A DNA stretch of 64,000 bases from an uncultured Draconibacterium sp. (GCF_963675065.1 NZ_OY775906.1:1528001-1592000); one strand, 5' to 3'; shown: positions 51,697-61,744, counted from the stretch's first letter. Translations and numbers: made by a program. Notes: generated from the letters alone by a model not told the origin.

Positions 51697-52467
51697 ATGA
51701 AGACGAAAAAAGAAATTGTTGACAACTGGCTGCCGCGATATACAGGCAAAAAACTTGATGAAATTGGCAGGTATATCTTGCTCACTAATTTTCAGGATTA
51801 CGTAGAACGATTTGCACGCAAATTTGAGGTTCCGGTTGAAGGAACCGACAAAAACATGCCCAGTGCAACTGCTGAAGGCATTACCATGATCAACTTCGGA
51901 ATGGGAAGTCCCAATGCGGCCACCGTGATGGACCTGCTTAGTGCAATTCACCCAAAAGCTGTTTTGTTTCTGGGGAAATGTGGTGGATTAAAAAAGAAAA
52001 ATCAGCTGGGCGATCTTATTCTTCCGATTGCTGCTATCCGTAGCGACGGAACATCGGCTGATTACCTGCCACCAGAAGTTCCGGCACTTCCGGCATTTAA
52101 CCTGCAACGTGCAGTTTCGCATATTCTCCGAAATTCGGAACAGGATTACTGGACAGGTGTAGTATTAACTACAAACCGCCGGGTTTGGGAGTACGACAAC
52201 CGGTTTAAAAAATACCTCAAAAAAACACGGGCAATGGCCATCGATATGGAAACAGCAACCCTGTTTACCGTTGGTTTTGCCAACCAGATTCCAACCGGAG
52301 TTTTGTTACTGGTTTCCGATCAGCCCATGATCTCTACCGGCGTAAAAACCGACAAAAGCGATCAGTATGTTTCTTCCTCGTATGTAGAAAGGCATATTCA
52401 GGCCGGTATTGATGCCTTGCTGGAAATTAAAAACCACGGACTTTCTGTAAAACACTTACGATTCTAA
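51697..52467 (+). CDS. amn: AMP nucleosidase (short Bacteroidota form)
   Basis: Starting at the ATG at 51697 (MKTKKEIVDNWLPRYTGKKL) gives 256 residues; an in-frame TTG at 51670 would add nine. It has the PNP/UDP family fold: INFGMGSPNAATVMDLLSAI and VLFLGKCGGLKKKNQLGDLI for phosphate/base binding, and AMAIDMETATLFTVGFANQI carrying the catalytic-region MET motif, with VSDQPM as the purine-side Asp. It hydrolyses AMP to adenine and ribose 5-phosphate. It lacks the N-terminal regulatory domain of the ~480-residue E. coli enzyme. A matching promoter lies upstream. Confidence 0.9.
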   Translation: MKTKKEIVDNWLPRYTGKKLDEIGRYILLTNFQDYVERFARKFEVPVEGTDKNMPSATAEGITMINFGMGSPNAATVMDLLSAIHPKAVLFLGKCGGLKKKNQLGDLILPIAAIRSDGTSADYLPPEVPALPAFNLQRAVSHILRNSEQDYWTGVVLTTNRRVWEYDNRFKKYLKKTRAMAIDMETATLFTVGFANQIPTGVLLLVSDQPMISTGVKTDKSDQYVSSSYVERHIQAGIDALLEIKNHGLSVKHLRF

Positions 52468-52468
52468 A

Positions 52469-53470
52469 ATGGAGTACAGCGACATACTGCGCAACCTAAA
52501 AAAAGGCATCTACCACCCTATTTACCTGCTTCAGGGTGAAGAAGCTTATTTTATAGATGAGCTATCGGATTATATTGAAGACAATGTGCTTACCGATGCT
52601 GAAAAGGGATTTAACCAAACCATTTTTTATGGAAAGGATTCAGATCCCGTTACTATAGTAGAAGCATCGTTGCGTTTCCCGATGATGGCCAGCAAGCAGG
52701 TGATTATTGTGAAAGAAGCACAAAGCCTGAGCAAAATCGACACGCTGACTTCGTATGCAGAAAAGCCACTGGCTTCAACTATTTTGGTGTTGGCTTACAA
52801 GTATAAAAACCTCGATTCGAGAACAAAACTCGCCAAAGCCATAAAAAAGAACGGCGTACTTTTTACCTCAAAGAAACTGTACGAGAACAAAATTCCGGGC
52901 TGGATAGATGGCTTTTTGAGAACTCACAATTACACCATCACGCCACAGGCTGCATTATTGCTCACCTCGTATTTGGGAACGGATTTAAGCAAAATTGCCA
53001 ATGAATTAAACAAACTGGTAATTGCCGTAAAAGATACCACCAAAATTACACCCGAGCATATTGAGAAGAATATCGGGCTGAGCAAAGATTTTAACATTCT
53101 TGAACTACAGAATGCGTTGGGAGAAAAGAATGTGCTAAAAGCCAATCAGATCATCAATTATTTTGGATCTAACCCAACATTAAACCCGATACAGAAAACC
53201 GTTGCCGGGCTGTATTTCTATTTTTCAAAACTGTTTACCTATCATTTCCTAAAAGACAAATCGGAACGAAATGTTGCTGCAGAACTTCGCGTTCATCCCT
53301 TTTTTGTTAAAGATTATGTTTCGGCAGCCAAGCGCTACTCTCCTACCAAACTCTACGAAATTATGGGTATTTTGCGCGAATACGACATGAAAAGTAAGGG
53401 TTTTAACGTATCAACAATGGTTGAAACCGGAGAATTGCAAAAAGAAATGATTTATAAAATTCTACACTAA
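52469..53470 (+). CDS. holA: DNA polymerase III delta subunit
   Basis: 333 residues, full length for HolA. PIYLLQGEEAYFIDELSDYI at the start is the AAA+-like domain I without a functional Walker A, as in all delta subunits. SILVLAYKYKNLDSRTKLAKA, LGTDLSKIANELNKLVIA and the C-terminal collar domain (NPTLNPIQKTVAGLYFYFSK) follow. It opens the beta clamp during loading. The start is 1 bp after the amn stop and its stop shares a base with the rhomboid start, so the three genes form one operon. Confidence 0.93.
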   Translation: MEYSDILRNLKKGIYHPIYLLQGEEAYFIDELSDYIEDNVLTDAEKGFNQTIFYGKDSDPVTIVEASLRFPMMASKQVIIVKEAQSLSKIDTLTSYAEKPLASTILVLAYKYKNLDSRTKLAKAIKKNGVLFTSKKLYENKIPGWIDGFLRTHNYTITPQAALLLTSYLGTDLSKIANELNKLVIAVKDTTKITPEHIEKNIGLSKDFNILELQNALGEKNVLKANQIINYFGSNPTLNPIQKTVAGLYFYFSKLFTYHFLKDKSERNVAAELRVHPFFVKDYVSAAKRYSPTKLYEIMGILREYDMKSKGFNVSTMVETGELQKEMIYKILH

Positions 53471-54081
53471 TGATAGTTTGGTTCATCATCGGCGTAACTG
53501 CCGTAATCTCATATATTGCCTTTCAAAACCGAGAGTTATTGGCAAAGCTACAGTTTAATGCGGCGCAAATTATTCACCGTAACGAATACTATCGTTTAGT
53601 GAGCCACGCCTTTGTTCATGCCAACTGGTCGCATTTGGGTGTAAACATGCTGGTGCTCTATTTCTTCGGACGAAATACTGTGGTTTACTTCGACTATTAT
53701 TTTGGCAATAAAGCAACAGCCTATTTTTTACTTCTGTATTTCGGTGGGATTCTGGCCTCTAATATCTGGAGCCTGATAAAGCATAAAAATAACTATTATT
53801 ACAATGCCGTTGGTGCTTCAGGTGCTGTGTCGGCAGTGTTGTTTGCAACCATATTTTTCCAACCGTGGGAGCCCTTGTATTTATTTGCAGTACTTCCTAT
53901 TCCCGGAATCTTATTTGCAGCCGGATATCTTTTTTACTCCTACCAAATGAGTAAACGACAATCAGACAACGTGGCACACGATGCTCACTTTTTAGGAGCT
54001 GTTTTTGGTTTCGTTTTCCCAATTTTGTTAAAGCCCGAATTATTTACCCGCTTTATCGATAATTTGTTTTCGTTCCTGTAG
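53470..54081 (+). CDS. Rhomboid-family intramembrane serine protease
   Basis: 203 residues with six membrane segments. HANWSHLGVNMLVLYFFG near residue 50 carries the conserved His/Asn of helix 2, NAVGASGAVSAVLFAT near 116 the catalytic Ser in GxSG, and HDAHFLGAVFGFVFP near 178 the catalytic His. It cleaves single-pass membrane proteins in the plane of the membrane; substrates unknown. The ATG begins at the last base of the holA stop (taatg). Confidence 0.92.
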   Translation: MIVWFIIGVTAVISYIAFQNRELLAKLQFNAAQIIHRNEYYRLVSHAFVHANWSHLGVNMLVLYFFGRNTVVYFDYYFGNKATAYFLLLYFGGILASNIWSLIKHKNNYYYNAVGASGAVSAVLFATIFFQPWEPLYLFAVLPIPGILFAAGYLFYSYQMSKRQSDNVAHDAHFLGAVFGFVFPILLKPELFTRFIDNLFSFL

Positions 54082-54084
54082 TAT

Positions 54085-54921
54085 ATGGCATACCTGCTTA
54101 TAAATAATCGAATTTTAAAAGAAGCAGAAACCAACCTTACACTTTTTCTGTTAAACACGCCCGATGTGTATAAACACAGCATTTGGTTTGGTTTTGGAGG
54201 AATTCCGCTGCTCGACGAAAACCTGGATATCCTGGAAATAGAATTAAAAACGCTCGGACGTGATCTTCCTAACCTATTTAAAAACCGCCGCGAATTATTC
54301 AGGCTGCTAAAACGGATGCTCAATAAAAACCGGTTTTTCCGGACCGGACAAATTACTTTTCAGTTTTTTATCATTGAAGAAAAAATCGATTACCTGATTA
54401 CCTGTAAAGCTTTCGAGGATTTTGATTTCCCAAGTATCAAACAGGGGCTTCTCCTGCAGGTTCCAGAACTGAAACTGTTTAGCCAATCTCTCGCTTATAA
54501 CTCTCGTTTTACAAAGGCTCCATTTTGGGAACAGGTAAAAGCTGAATGTATAAAGACACCAAACGCTGCTGCAGTAATTTTAAACGAAAAGGACTTTGTT
54601 TGCGAAGGTATTGCTGCCAATCTTTTTATGGTAAAAGAGAATGTACTTTTTACGCCGTCGATTAAAACGGGTTGCTACAGAGATGTAATTCATCCTGAAA
54701 TTATTCGACTTGCAAATGAAATAAATATGAAGGTGGTAGAAGTTGATGATGTAGAAACCAAACACCTGCTGCAAATGGATGAGATATTCTTTGCTTCTGA
54801 AACGAAAGGAATACAATGGGTTTTAGGATTTGAAAACCGACGTTACGTTCACGAATTGTCCGACCGGATTTATACTGCTTTAAATCAATTTTTAGAAAGG
54901 AAAACGGAAAATCAGAAATGA
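54085..54921 (+). CDS. Aminotransferase class IV (aminodeoxychorismate lyase-like)
   Basis: 278 residues. The N-terminal YLLINNRILKEAETNLTL and C-terminal PLP-binding part (AAVILNEKDFVCEGIAANLF, LFTPSIKTGCYRDVIHPEII, MDEIFFASETKGIQWV) are those of fold-type IV aminotransferases. The PLP lysine is probably in RFTKAPFW, about 30 residues before the CEG motif. PabC (4-amino-4-deoxychorismate lyase, folate synthesis) is the likeliest role; a D-amino-acid or branched-chain aminotransferase cannot be excluded. The GxxxG-type PabC N-terminus is diverged. It starts 4 bp after the rhomboid gene. Confidence 0.78.
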   Translation: MAYLLINNRILKEAETNLTLFLLNTPDVYKHSIWFGFGGIPLLDENLDILEIELKTLGRDLPNLFKNRRELFRLLKRMLNKNRFFRTGQITFQFFIIEEKIDYLITCKAFEDFDFPSIKQGLLLQVPELKLFSQSLAYNSRFTKAPFWEQVKAECIKTPNAAAVILNEKDFVCEGIAANLFMVKENVLFTPSIKTGCYRDVIHPEIIRLANEINMKVVEVDDVETKHLLQMDEIFFASETKGIQWVLGFENRRYVHELSDRIYTALNQFLERKTENQK

Positions 54922-54928
54922 AAAGCGT

Positions 54929-55519
54929 TTAGTTAAGCGCGGGATTCTCAGGAAAATTTTCCCATACCGAATAACGGGTACCGGCTTTTTTAACAAAATC
55001 GAACCACGAAGATTCGCTCAAATCTTTCATTACTTCGTTCTGTTCCACATCGGTTACCAGCCACGAATCTTCTTTTAACTCGGCTTCTAACTGACCACCA
55101 TCCCAGCCTGAATAGCCAAGGAAAAACCGAATATCTGATGAATCTATCTTTCCGCTGCGAATATCTCTTTTCAACACCTCAAAATCGCCGCCCCAATACA
55201 AGTCGCCCACTACATGAATACTTCCCGGAAGCTTATCGCCCAGTTTATGGATAAAATAAACTGAATCGGTAGAAACCGGACCGCCTAAATAAACTTCAGC
55301 ATTAAAATCAGGAAAGTCAGGGAAAGCATCCTGCACAGGAAAATCGACCTTTTTATTCAAAATAAAACCCACTGCGCCTTTTTTGCTGTAGGCAACTAAA
55401 AATACCACAGAACGGTTGAAATAATTACCGGCCAAAAATGGTTCAGCAATCAATACCCGCCCCTTTTGTGGTGCAATGTTGTTCGATTTAATTCTGAATA
55501 TGTCAAGATTTTCATTCAT
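54929..55519 (-). CDS. YqgE/AlgH family protein
   Basis: 196 residues, usual length. KGRVLIAEPFLAGNYFNRSV, YSKKGAVGFILNKKVDFPV, VYLGGPVSTDSVYFIH and FFLGYSGWDGGQLEAELKED are the family motifs. The biochemical function is unproven; the family (COG1678) is cytosolic and was linked to alginate regulation in Pseudomonas. Convergent with the aminotransferase gene, with only 7 bp between stops. Confidence 0.93.
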   Translation of the reverse strand: MNENLDIFRIKSNNIAPQKGRVLIAEPFLAGNYFNRSVVFLVAYSKKGAVGFILNKKVDFPVQDAFPDFPDFNAEVYLGGPVSTDSVYFIHKLGDKLPGSIHVVGDLYWGGDFEVLKRDIRSGKIDSSDIRFFLGYSGWDGGQLEAELKEDSWLVTDVEQNEVMKDLSESSWFDFVKKAGTRYSVWENFPENPALN

Positions 55520-55642
55520 TATAAAAGCAATATAAGAAATTTATATTGGCTATCAAATAGCTGTTTATCTTACACTACTTTGTAACGAATTAATTAACAG
55601 AATGTTCTAATCGCGGGAAATTATTGTTTACCAAAAGTTTAT

Positions 55643-55951
55643 CTACTCTTCTTCAACAATAATAAAAACATCTTCGTCGGGTTTTGACATCTGGTATTGT
55701 TCGCGCGCAAATTTTTCCAGTTCCTCTTTTCCTTTATTCAGGTCCTGAAGCTTTTGCCTGTCAGAGGCAATTCGTTCCTGGTAATACTCTTTTTGTTGTT
55801 TCAACTCATTCAGCTGACGCTTGCTTTGCGCGTGAGACACAATGCTGTTTTCATCAAAGAATATAATCCAGACAGCAAAAAGAATAAAGGCGATAACAAA
55901 CTTATTACCGATGCTTTTGAAAATTCCGGATTTAAATATTCCCTTGTTCAT
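55643..55951 (-). CDS. DivIC/FtsB-like septum formation protein
   Basis: 102 residues. A short cytoplasmic N-terminus (MNKGIFKSGIFKSIGNKF), one membrane segment (VIAFILFAVWIIFF), then a coiled coil (AQSKRQLNELKQQKEYYQER to LNKGKEELEKFAREQYQM), followed by SKPDEDVFIIVEEE. This layout and the REQYxMxxPxEDV(F/I) end are diagnostic. It stabilises the division complex with FtsL/FtsQ homologues. A TACTTTTG promoter element lies upstream. Confidence 0.9.
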   Translation of the reverse strand: MNKGIFKSGIFKSIGNKFVIAFILFAVWIIFFDENSIVSHAQSKRQLNELKQQKEYYQERIASDRQKLQDLNKGKEELEKFAREQYQMSKPDEDVFIIVEEE

Positions 55952-55969
55952 GTTTCTTAAAAGTTGTTA

Positions 55970-55999
55970 CAAAAGTAGAATCTTTCGCGACCAAAAAAA
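55970..55999 (-). promoter_or_regulatory. Probable promoter of the DivIC-like gene
   Basis: On the minus strand TACTTTTG (55970-55977) matches TAnnTTTG about 20 bases before the start codon. The upstream -33 position is only a T-rich run with TTG close by, so the element is supported mainly by its -7 half. Confidence 0.45.
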
Positions 56000-56091
56000 A
56001 GAGGAATCGAACAATTCCGATTCCCCTTTTCAACAGTTTAACCTTAATAACCTGATTTTGAACTCAAAGTAATTCAGAGGTATTTAATATC

Positions 56092-57729
56092 TTAATCATT
56101 ATCCGGTTGAAAGTTCGGATAAGTGTAGTCTACCGGTGGGACAAAAGTTTCCTTGATGGTACGGATTGCCGTCCAGCGAAGCATGTTAAAAATAGAACCT
56201 GCTTTATCATCGGTACCCGAACCGCGAGCGCCACCAAATGGCTGCTGACCAACAACGGCTCCAGTCGGTTTGTCGTTAATGTAGAAGTTACCGGCACAGT
56301 TTTCCAAACGTTTGGCAAACTTCTCAATATTGTAACGGTTTTGCGACCATACTGCACCTGTAAGTGCGTAAATGGATGTTTTATCCAATAGATCTAAAGT
56401 TGCATCCATATCTTCGTCTTCGTAAACGTAAACAGTAAGAACGGGACCAAACAACTCTTCCTTCATGGTAATGTAATCTGGCTTTTTAGCCAGAATAACT
56501 GTTGGCTCAACAAAATAACCAACTGATTTATCGCAGTTTCCACCAAAGACAACTTCAGCATCTTCGTCTTCTTTTGCACGATCGATAAAACCTTTCAGCT
56601 TATCAAACGACGATTCATCGATAACAGCATTTACGAAGTTGGTAAAATCTTCCGGTGGTCCCATTTTTACGGTAGCCAGCTCAGCACCTAAAATCTCTTT
56701 AACTTCAGGCCAGATACTTGAAGGAATATAACATCTTGAAGCTGCAGAACATTTCTGTCCCTGATATTCGAATGCACCACGTAGCATCGCAATGGCCAAT
56801 TCGCGTTTTTTAGCTGTGTTATCAGCAAAAATGAAGTCTTTACCACCAGTTTCGCCAACAATACGTGGATATGATTTGTATTTGTAAATGTTCTCGCCGA
56901 TAGTTTTCCAAATACTTTGGAATACAGCAGTTGAACCGGTGAAGTGAATTCCGGCAAAATCAGGATGAGTAAGTACAGTATCGGCAGCAACAGGACCCGA
57001 TGCATAAACCAGGTTGATAACACCATCAGGTAAACCGGCCTCTTTAAAGATTTCCATGATTACACCAGCTGAATAAACAGCAGTTTTTGATGGTTTCCAC
57101 ACCGCAACATTACCCATCATAGCAGGTGCTGCAGGAAGGTTTCCGGCAATTGATGTAAAGTTGAACGGAGTTAGTGCAAAGACAAAACCTTCCAACGGAC
57201 GGTATTCGTTGTAGTTCCAGATACCTTTTGCCGACTCAGGCTGGATTTTGTAAATCTCAGTCATTACCTGAACACCAAAACGTAAAAAGTCAGCGAACTC
57301 ACAAGCTGCATCAATTTCTGCCTGGAAAGCATTTTTTGATTGTCCCAACATCGATGCCGCATTGATTTTTGCACGATATGGACCTGCCAAAAGATCAGCT
57401 GCTTTCAGGAAAATAGATGCGCGGTGTTGCCACGACAGGTTTGCCCATTCTTCTCTGGCTGCCAAAGCAGCATCAATAGCCATTTCAACGTGGCTGGCAT
57501 CGCCCTGGTTATAATGACCTAAAGTATGCGCAGTTTCGTGAGGTGGAAACATTCTAACTTTTCTGTCGGTATAAACTTCTTTTCCACCAATAATCATTGG
57601 CTGATCAAGTTCATCCGAGCGCAACTCCTGCAATTTAGCCTGCAGCTCTGCTCTTTCCGGAGATCCCGGAGCATAACTTAAAACCGGTTCGTTTTTAGCA
57701 ACCGGAACGTTGTAAATTCCTTTTGGCAT
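56092..57729 (-). CDS. pruA: L-glutamate gamma-semialdehyde dehydrogenase (delta-1-pyrroline-5-carboxylate dehydrogenase)
   Basis: Starting at the minus-strand ATG ending at 57729 (MPKGIYNVPVAKNEPVLSYA) gives 545 residues; 16 further in-frame codons upstream are probably untranslated. It oxidises glutamate semialdehyde from proline breakdown to glutamate with NAD+. FALTPFNFTSIAGNLPAAPA, VWKPSKTAVYSAGVIMEIFK, the Glu-loop IVGETGGKDFIFAD and the catalytic-Cys loop FEYQGQKCSAASRCYIP are present, with LTGAVWSQNRYNIE and PFGGARGSGTDDKAG near the end. This is the single-domain form, without the PutA proline dehydrogenase. Confidence 0.96.
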   Translation of the reverse strand: MPKGIYNVPVAKNEPVLSYAPGSPERAELQAKLQELRSDELDQPMIIGGKEVYTDRKVRMFPPHETAHTLGHYNQGDASHVEMAIDAALAAREEWANLSWQHRASIFLKAADLLAGPYRAKINAASMLGQSKNAFQAEIDAACEFADFLRFGVQVMTEIYKIQPESAKGIWNYNEYRPLEGFVFALTPFNFTSIAGNLPAAPAMMGNVAVWKPSKTAVYSAGVIMEIFKEAGLPDGVINLVYASGPVAADTVLTHPDFAGIHFTGSTAVFQSIWKTIGENIYKYKSYPRIVGETGGKDFIFADNTAKKRELAIAMLRGAFEYQGQKCSAASRCYIPSSIWPEVKEILGAELATVKMGPPEDFTNFVNAVIDESSFDKLKGFIDRAKEDEDAEVVFGGNCDKSVGYFVEPTVILAKKPDYITMKEELFGPVLTVYVYEDEDMDATLDLLDKTSIYALTGAVWSQNRYNIEKFAKRLENCAGNFYINDKPTGAVVGQQPFGGARGSGTDDKAGSIFNMLRWTAIRTIKETFVPPVDYTYPNFQPDND

Positions 57730-57916
57730 AATTCTACAATATTTATCGTTTGTAATTCTTCTGATCTGTTTATGCAAAACTAAAAAATCGCATTCTCACA
57801 AAGCATAACAAAAATCATAATCGAAAAATAGAGTTTAAATCAACCTTCTTATTGCCAGTTATTTATAAGAAAAAACACCAAAAACGAAACAAAAATCAGG
57901 TTTTCATATTCCCATT

Positions 57917-60067
57917 TTGACAATTTTTCCCCGAAAAATCGTTTGTTTTGGCGAGACGTACCTGTTTTTTAATATTTTTACATTATTGTTAAAAAGGATA
58001 TATAAAATATTAGCAGAAAAATTCTGGGCTGCTAAAACTGATAATGAAAAAAGGCAGCTTTTTCAGCTTCTATTCTTTTGGGGAGTTGCAGGGGTACTGT
58101 CGCTATTTTTCTCCATTCGGGAATTAATACTTTCAGCCCCCAAAAGCGACCTGGTGGGTTATCTTCTTCTTTTATCGGGTTCAATTTTAGCCATAGTATG
58201 CACCTTTAATGCAAAAAAGAATTGTGCCACCAATGTTATTTTTTCGTTACCCATATTTATTTACGCCTTTTATATCTCGGACTTAACGCAACATGCACCA
58301 TTAATTGAAACAGTACATCTTTCGTTATGGTGGCTAATGGCCGGACTGGTTTTTCTGTATTATTTCTCGATGATGGAATTTCGGGTTATCCTTTACTTTT
58401 TTGTGTCGCTGGCGCTCATTTGTTTCCAGCTGTTCAAAGCCGGACATTTAAGCGATGCATTTAGCTATTTCGACCCTTTTGCCAGCAACCCCATTTTAAT
58501 ATTCACAGCCTTTTTCCTGGTAACATTCTATCTCCGTAAAAAACTGATTACAAACATCGAAGTTCTGACAGAGGAAATTGACTCCAAAAACGAAGCAATT
58601 AACCGCGTTTTACAAAACTCATCGTTTCTTATTGCGCGACTACGTGCAGAACGGGACGAAGACGGAAATATCACCAGCCTGGTGGTTGAAAAAATAAACA
58701 ATGCATTTGAAGCGGCTTTTAAACGCAATTTATATGAAGTACAGGAGCAGGAAGCAGAATACGTATTCGACCTTATTTTTAAAGGCCGGTTTGATGTAAA
58801 CAAAACCGTTCTTTTCAATAAAAAGAATGTAACTGAGTTTTATTCGAATGACCTCGACAAATGGTACAAAATTAGTGTATTAAATCCTTCGTATAATTCG
58901 TACTACCTGGTTTTTGAAGACATTAGTAAAATCAAAAAGCAGATTGCAGATCTTGAAGCCAGCAAACGACGTTACAAAGTACTACTTGAAGCGATTCCTG
59001 ATATTTTCTTTGTAATTGATAAAGATGGTATTTACGAAGACTTTGTAATTAAGGAAGGCGACCTGTTTAAGATTGAAGACTCGAATATTATTGGCAGCTC
59101 TATTTTTAACGCCGGGTTCCCGGATAAAATGGCAAATAAAATCTATTCTTGCATTCAGCACTGTATTAAAAACGACTCGATTGAAAGTATTGAATACTCC
59201 TTAAATACACCCAACGGAACATTTATGTTCGAAATGCGCCTGGCCAAACTAAATGCCAATGCTGTAATTTCGGTAGCACGCGATATTACCAAACGCAAGA
59301 CAGCTGAATTCGGTCTGGAAAAAGCGCTCGTTAAAGCGGAAGAATCGGATCGGTTAAAATCAGCTTTCCTCGCCAATCTGTCGCACGAGATTCGTACACC
59401 AATGAACATCATCACCAACTTTACGCGCATGTTGGCCGATGATTCGCTTGATGGATTGGAACGCCTGCAACTTACCGATGCCATCACACAAAACGGTCAG
59501 CAGTTACTGAATATGATCGACAATACGATTCACCTTGCAAAAATTGAAACCGAGAATATTCCGGTCCATACCTCTTTCAGCAAAATAAATCCACTGCTTC
59601 GCGATATTTACAATGCCTATTTTGCTGAACTCCCGGATAGCAAGGATATTCGTATAAGCTTAAAAACAGACGTTGCTACCCCGGAATTTGGCTTTTCAAC
59701 CGATCATCAACTGCTTAAAGAGGTGATGACGATTTTGGTGGATAACGCAGTAAAATACACCTTAACCGGACAGGTTACTTTTGGTTTTGAGATGGTACGG
59801 AATGATTTTGTGAAATTTTATGTTGCCGATACCGGAATTGGTATACCCGAGGAAGATTATGAACACATCTTTAGCCGTTTTTACCGGGTACAGAATTCGA
59901 TAAACCAGTCTACTTCTGGTTCCGGAATTGGATTACCAATCGCCCAGCATTACGTTACGCTATTGGGCGGAGAGCTGGAATTTGAATCGAAAGTGGATAA
60001 AGGAAGTAATTTCTGGTTTACATTACCTTTTAATGAAGGCCGCGGCTACATGAAAATCGTTAACTAG
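57917..60067 (+). CDS. Membrane-bound sensor histidine kinase with PAS domain
   Basis: Up to 716 residues. The start is uncertain because no early in-frame ATG exists: TTG at 57917, or TTG at 57986 (then KRIYKILAEKFW). About six membrane segments occupy residues ~50-210, a linker helix follows, then PAS-like sensor regions (RYKVLLEAIPDIFFVIDKDG near 355) and the HisKA motif AFLANLSHEIRTPMNIITNF with the phosphorylated His. The ATPase domain has LVDNAVKYTLTGQVTF (N box), VADTGIGIPEEDY (G1) and SGSGIGLPIAQHY (G2). It has no receiver domain, so it must act on a separate regulator, not adjacent here. The signal is unknown. Confidence 0.9.
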   Translation: MTIFPRKIVCFGETYLFFNIFTLLLKRIYKILAEKFWAAKTDNEKRQLFQLLFFWGVAGVLSLFFSIRELILSAPKSDLVGYLLLLSGSILAIVCTFNAKKNCATNVIFSLPIFIYAFYISDLTQHAPLIETVHLSLWWLMAGLVFLYYFSMMEFRVILYFFVSLALICFQLFKAGHLSDAFSYFDPFASNPILIFTAFFLVTFYLRKKLITNIEVLTEEIDSKNEAINRVLQNSSFLIARLRAERDEDGNITSLVVEKINNAFEAAFKRNLYEVQEQEAEYVFDLIFKGRFDVNKTVLFNKKNVTEFYSNDLDKWYKISVLNPSYNSYYLVFEDISKIKKQIADLEASKRRYKVLLEAIPDIFFVIDKDGIYEDFVIKEGDLFKIEDSNIIGSSIFNAGFPDKMANKIYSCIQHCIKNDSIESIEYSLNTPNGTFMFEMRLAKLNANAVISVARDITKRKTAEFGLEKALVKAEESDRLKSAFLANLSHEIRTPMNIITNFTRMLADDSLDGLERLQLTDAITQNGQQLLNMIDNTIHLAKIETENIPVHTSFSKINPLLRDIYNAYFAELPDSKDIRISLKTDVATPEFGFSTDHQLLKEVMTILVDNAVKYTLTGQVTFGFEMVRNDFVKFYVADTGIGIPEEDYEHIFSRFYRVQNSINQSTSGSGIGLPIAQHYVTLLGGELEFESKVDKGSNFWFTLPFNEGRGYMKIVN

Positions 60068-60096
60068 CTCAAATGAGCAACTTTATCCGAACTTTT

Positions 60097-61383
60097 TTAA
60101 TACCTGTTTAAAACAGAGTTTAATTGCCGGAATCCAACTAACCTGTCGTAACGGCCGGCTAAATCACGGTAATACACCAAAATCTGATAATCGTTATTGG
60201 TTTCCCAAAAACTGCCTTCAATGTTGGTATGGTCGGCAACTTTTGATCCCTGCGGAACATAAACGTAGATATAATTATAATATCCCTGTTTGAGCAACAA
60301 CGTAAGCTCATATTCTCCGCGCTCGAAATTATAGGTCATTTCGTTGCTTTTGTTGGCATTCCAGTTGCTTAGTGCGCCAAATACATTTACCGATCCGCCA
60401 AGCAAAGGCGCCTCCAATGGCAATGTAAAATGCACGAAGGTATAATCACACTCGGTATCATAATCACGCACCTCCTGGTCCTGGCTTTGGATGGCGTACA
60501 TCCCGTTCATTTCTTCGTACGAGAAAAACGGTTTATTGGCGCGTACCTCATCAATTTTTACTGTTTTATGAAAATATGGCCGGTGAAAATCGGTTGCAAT
60601 TACATTCTCTCCATTCATCCGGTTGGTTCGGTTGTCGAAATACCGAAACTCGTTACCTGCCGCAAACACATTTTCGCGGTTATAATCGTAATCCAAAACC
60701 TGGTCGCGAATGTACAGTGGCTTTAAATCACGAATAGCATTATCCCAACGGCTATTCTGCATAATTACCACCTTCACTTCTTCTCGTGGATTTAAGATCG
60801 ATAGATTGGGATGGAAAATTTTAAAATCCACCTCGTGGTTGGTGCCTTTAAATGCATCGATTGTTGCACGCCGCACGGTTCCTTCAATACGTACCGCATT
60901 TTCGTATATATGAAAACGTTTCGTTAAGACCACCTTTTCTTTATCCTGATCTTCGTAGACTACCAGAACGTAATTTCCCGACAGTTTAAAGCGCATTTGA
61001 TCGTTGGGTAATTCAATACGATAATTTACATAGCTAAAGGTGGTGTTAAACGACATAGCATAATCATCAACCGGATTATCAATAAAACCATCGATGTATT
61101 CGTCCTGCGAAATAAAACTCTCGTTCCAGTCGCCATCGCAATGAACCACGGTGTAGTAGTAATCTTTAACTCCTTCCGAAAGATCGTCGAATTTAAAAAT
61201 CAATGTCATGTTTTCGTTCAATCCCATTATCGGGTTCGAGAGTTCGAAACCATTCCGGTGTGCTTGCACTGTTTTTATGTTCTCACGGTTAATGGCATTT
61301 TCGTAATAAAAATTCTCATCCTGCCCCGTTGCCACGGCACTTAAAACCAGAAAAAATATGGTGGTTAAAAAAACGGTTTTCAT
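60097..61383 (-). CDS. Type IX secretion system plug protein (DUF5103 family)
   Basis: 428 residues. Signal peptide TVFLTTIFFLVLSAVATGQ, then SNPIMGLNENMTLIFKFDDL, DYYYTVVHCDGDWNESFIS, FKIFHPNLSILNPREEVKVV and GSVNVFGALSNWNANKSNEM, the pattern of the family once called DUF5103 and later named for the plug of the SprA/type IX translocon. It is a periplasmic/outer-membrane protein that closes the SprA channel between substrates. This is strong evidence for a Bacteroidota host with gliding or T9SS machinery. It is convergent with the sensor kinase gene and has a TACTTTTG element upstream. Confidence 0.88.
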   Translation of the reverse strand: MKTVFLTTIFFLVLSAVATGQDENFYYENAINRENIKTVQAHRNGFELSNPIMGLNENMTLIFKFDDLSEGVKDYYYTVVHCDGDWNESFISQDEYIDGFIDNPVDDYAMSFNTTFSYVNYRIELPNDQMRFKLSGNYVLVVYEDQDKEKVVLTKRFHIYENAVRIEGTVRRATIDAFKGTNHEVDFKIFHPNLSILNPREEVKVVIMQNSRWDNAIRDLKPLYIRDQVLDYDYNRENVFAAGNEFRYFDNRTNRMNGENVIATDFHRPYFHKTVKIDEVRANKPFFSYEEMNGMYAIQSQDQEVRDYDTECDYTFVHFTLPLEAPLLGGSVNVFGALSNWNANKSNEMTYNFERGEYELTLLLKQGYYNYIYVYVPQGSKVADHTNIEGSFWETNNDYQILVYYRDLAGRYDRLVGFRQLNSVLNRY

Positions 61384-61484
61384 TTGCTAATTGCTTTGTT
61401 AATATTGGTATTTTATTGCCACTTACATCTTTCTTTACAAACACCCCATTAAAAAAGGTTATAAAGTAATTGGATATTGTACTG

Positions 61485-61515
61485 CAAAAGTAGTGCCTGC
61501 CTTGTTAAAACGTAA
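61485..61515 (-). promoter_or_regulatory. Probable promoter of the T9SS plug gene
   Basis: Minus-strand TACTTTTG (61485-61492) fits TAnnTTTG; the -33 half is only TTA at the expected 20-bp distance. About 100 bases of leader would precede the ATG. Confidence 0.4.
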
Positions 61516-61744
61516 AAATCAGTAATTCGTATCTCATATCAAAACCGAAAACACAAATTTCATATAAACATGCTGGCTTTTTATAGTTAAATCGCAAAAA
61601 CAGGTAACAAAATGTTAATTTAATCTGAAGATAAATAACGTCAAAAATGATTTTTTATTTTACTCAATACCTGCCACTTACACATGCTATTGCAATATAC
61701 ACATATCTTCATATTTGAAACTGTTGAACTTTTGCTATAAAGCA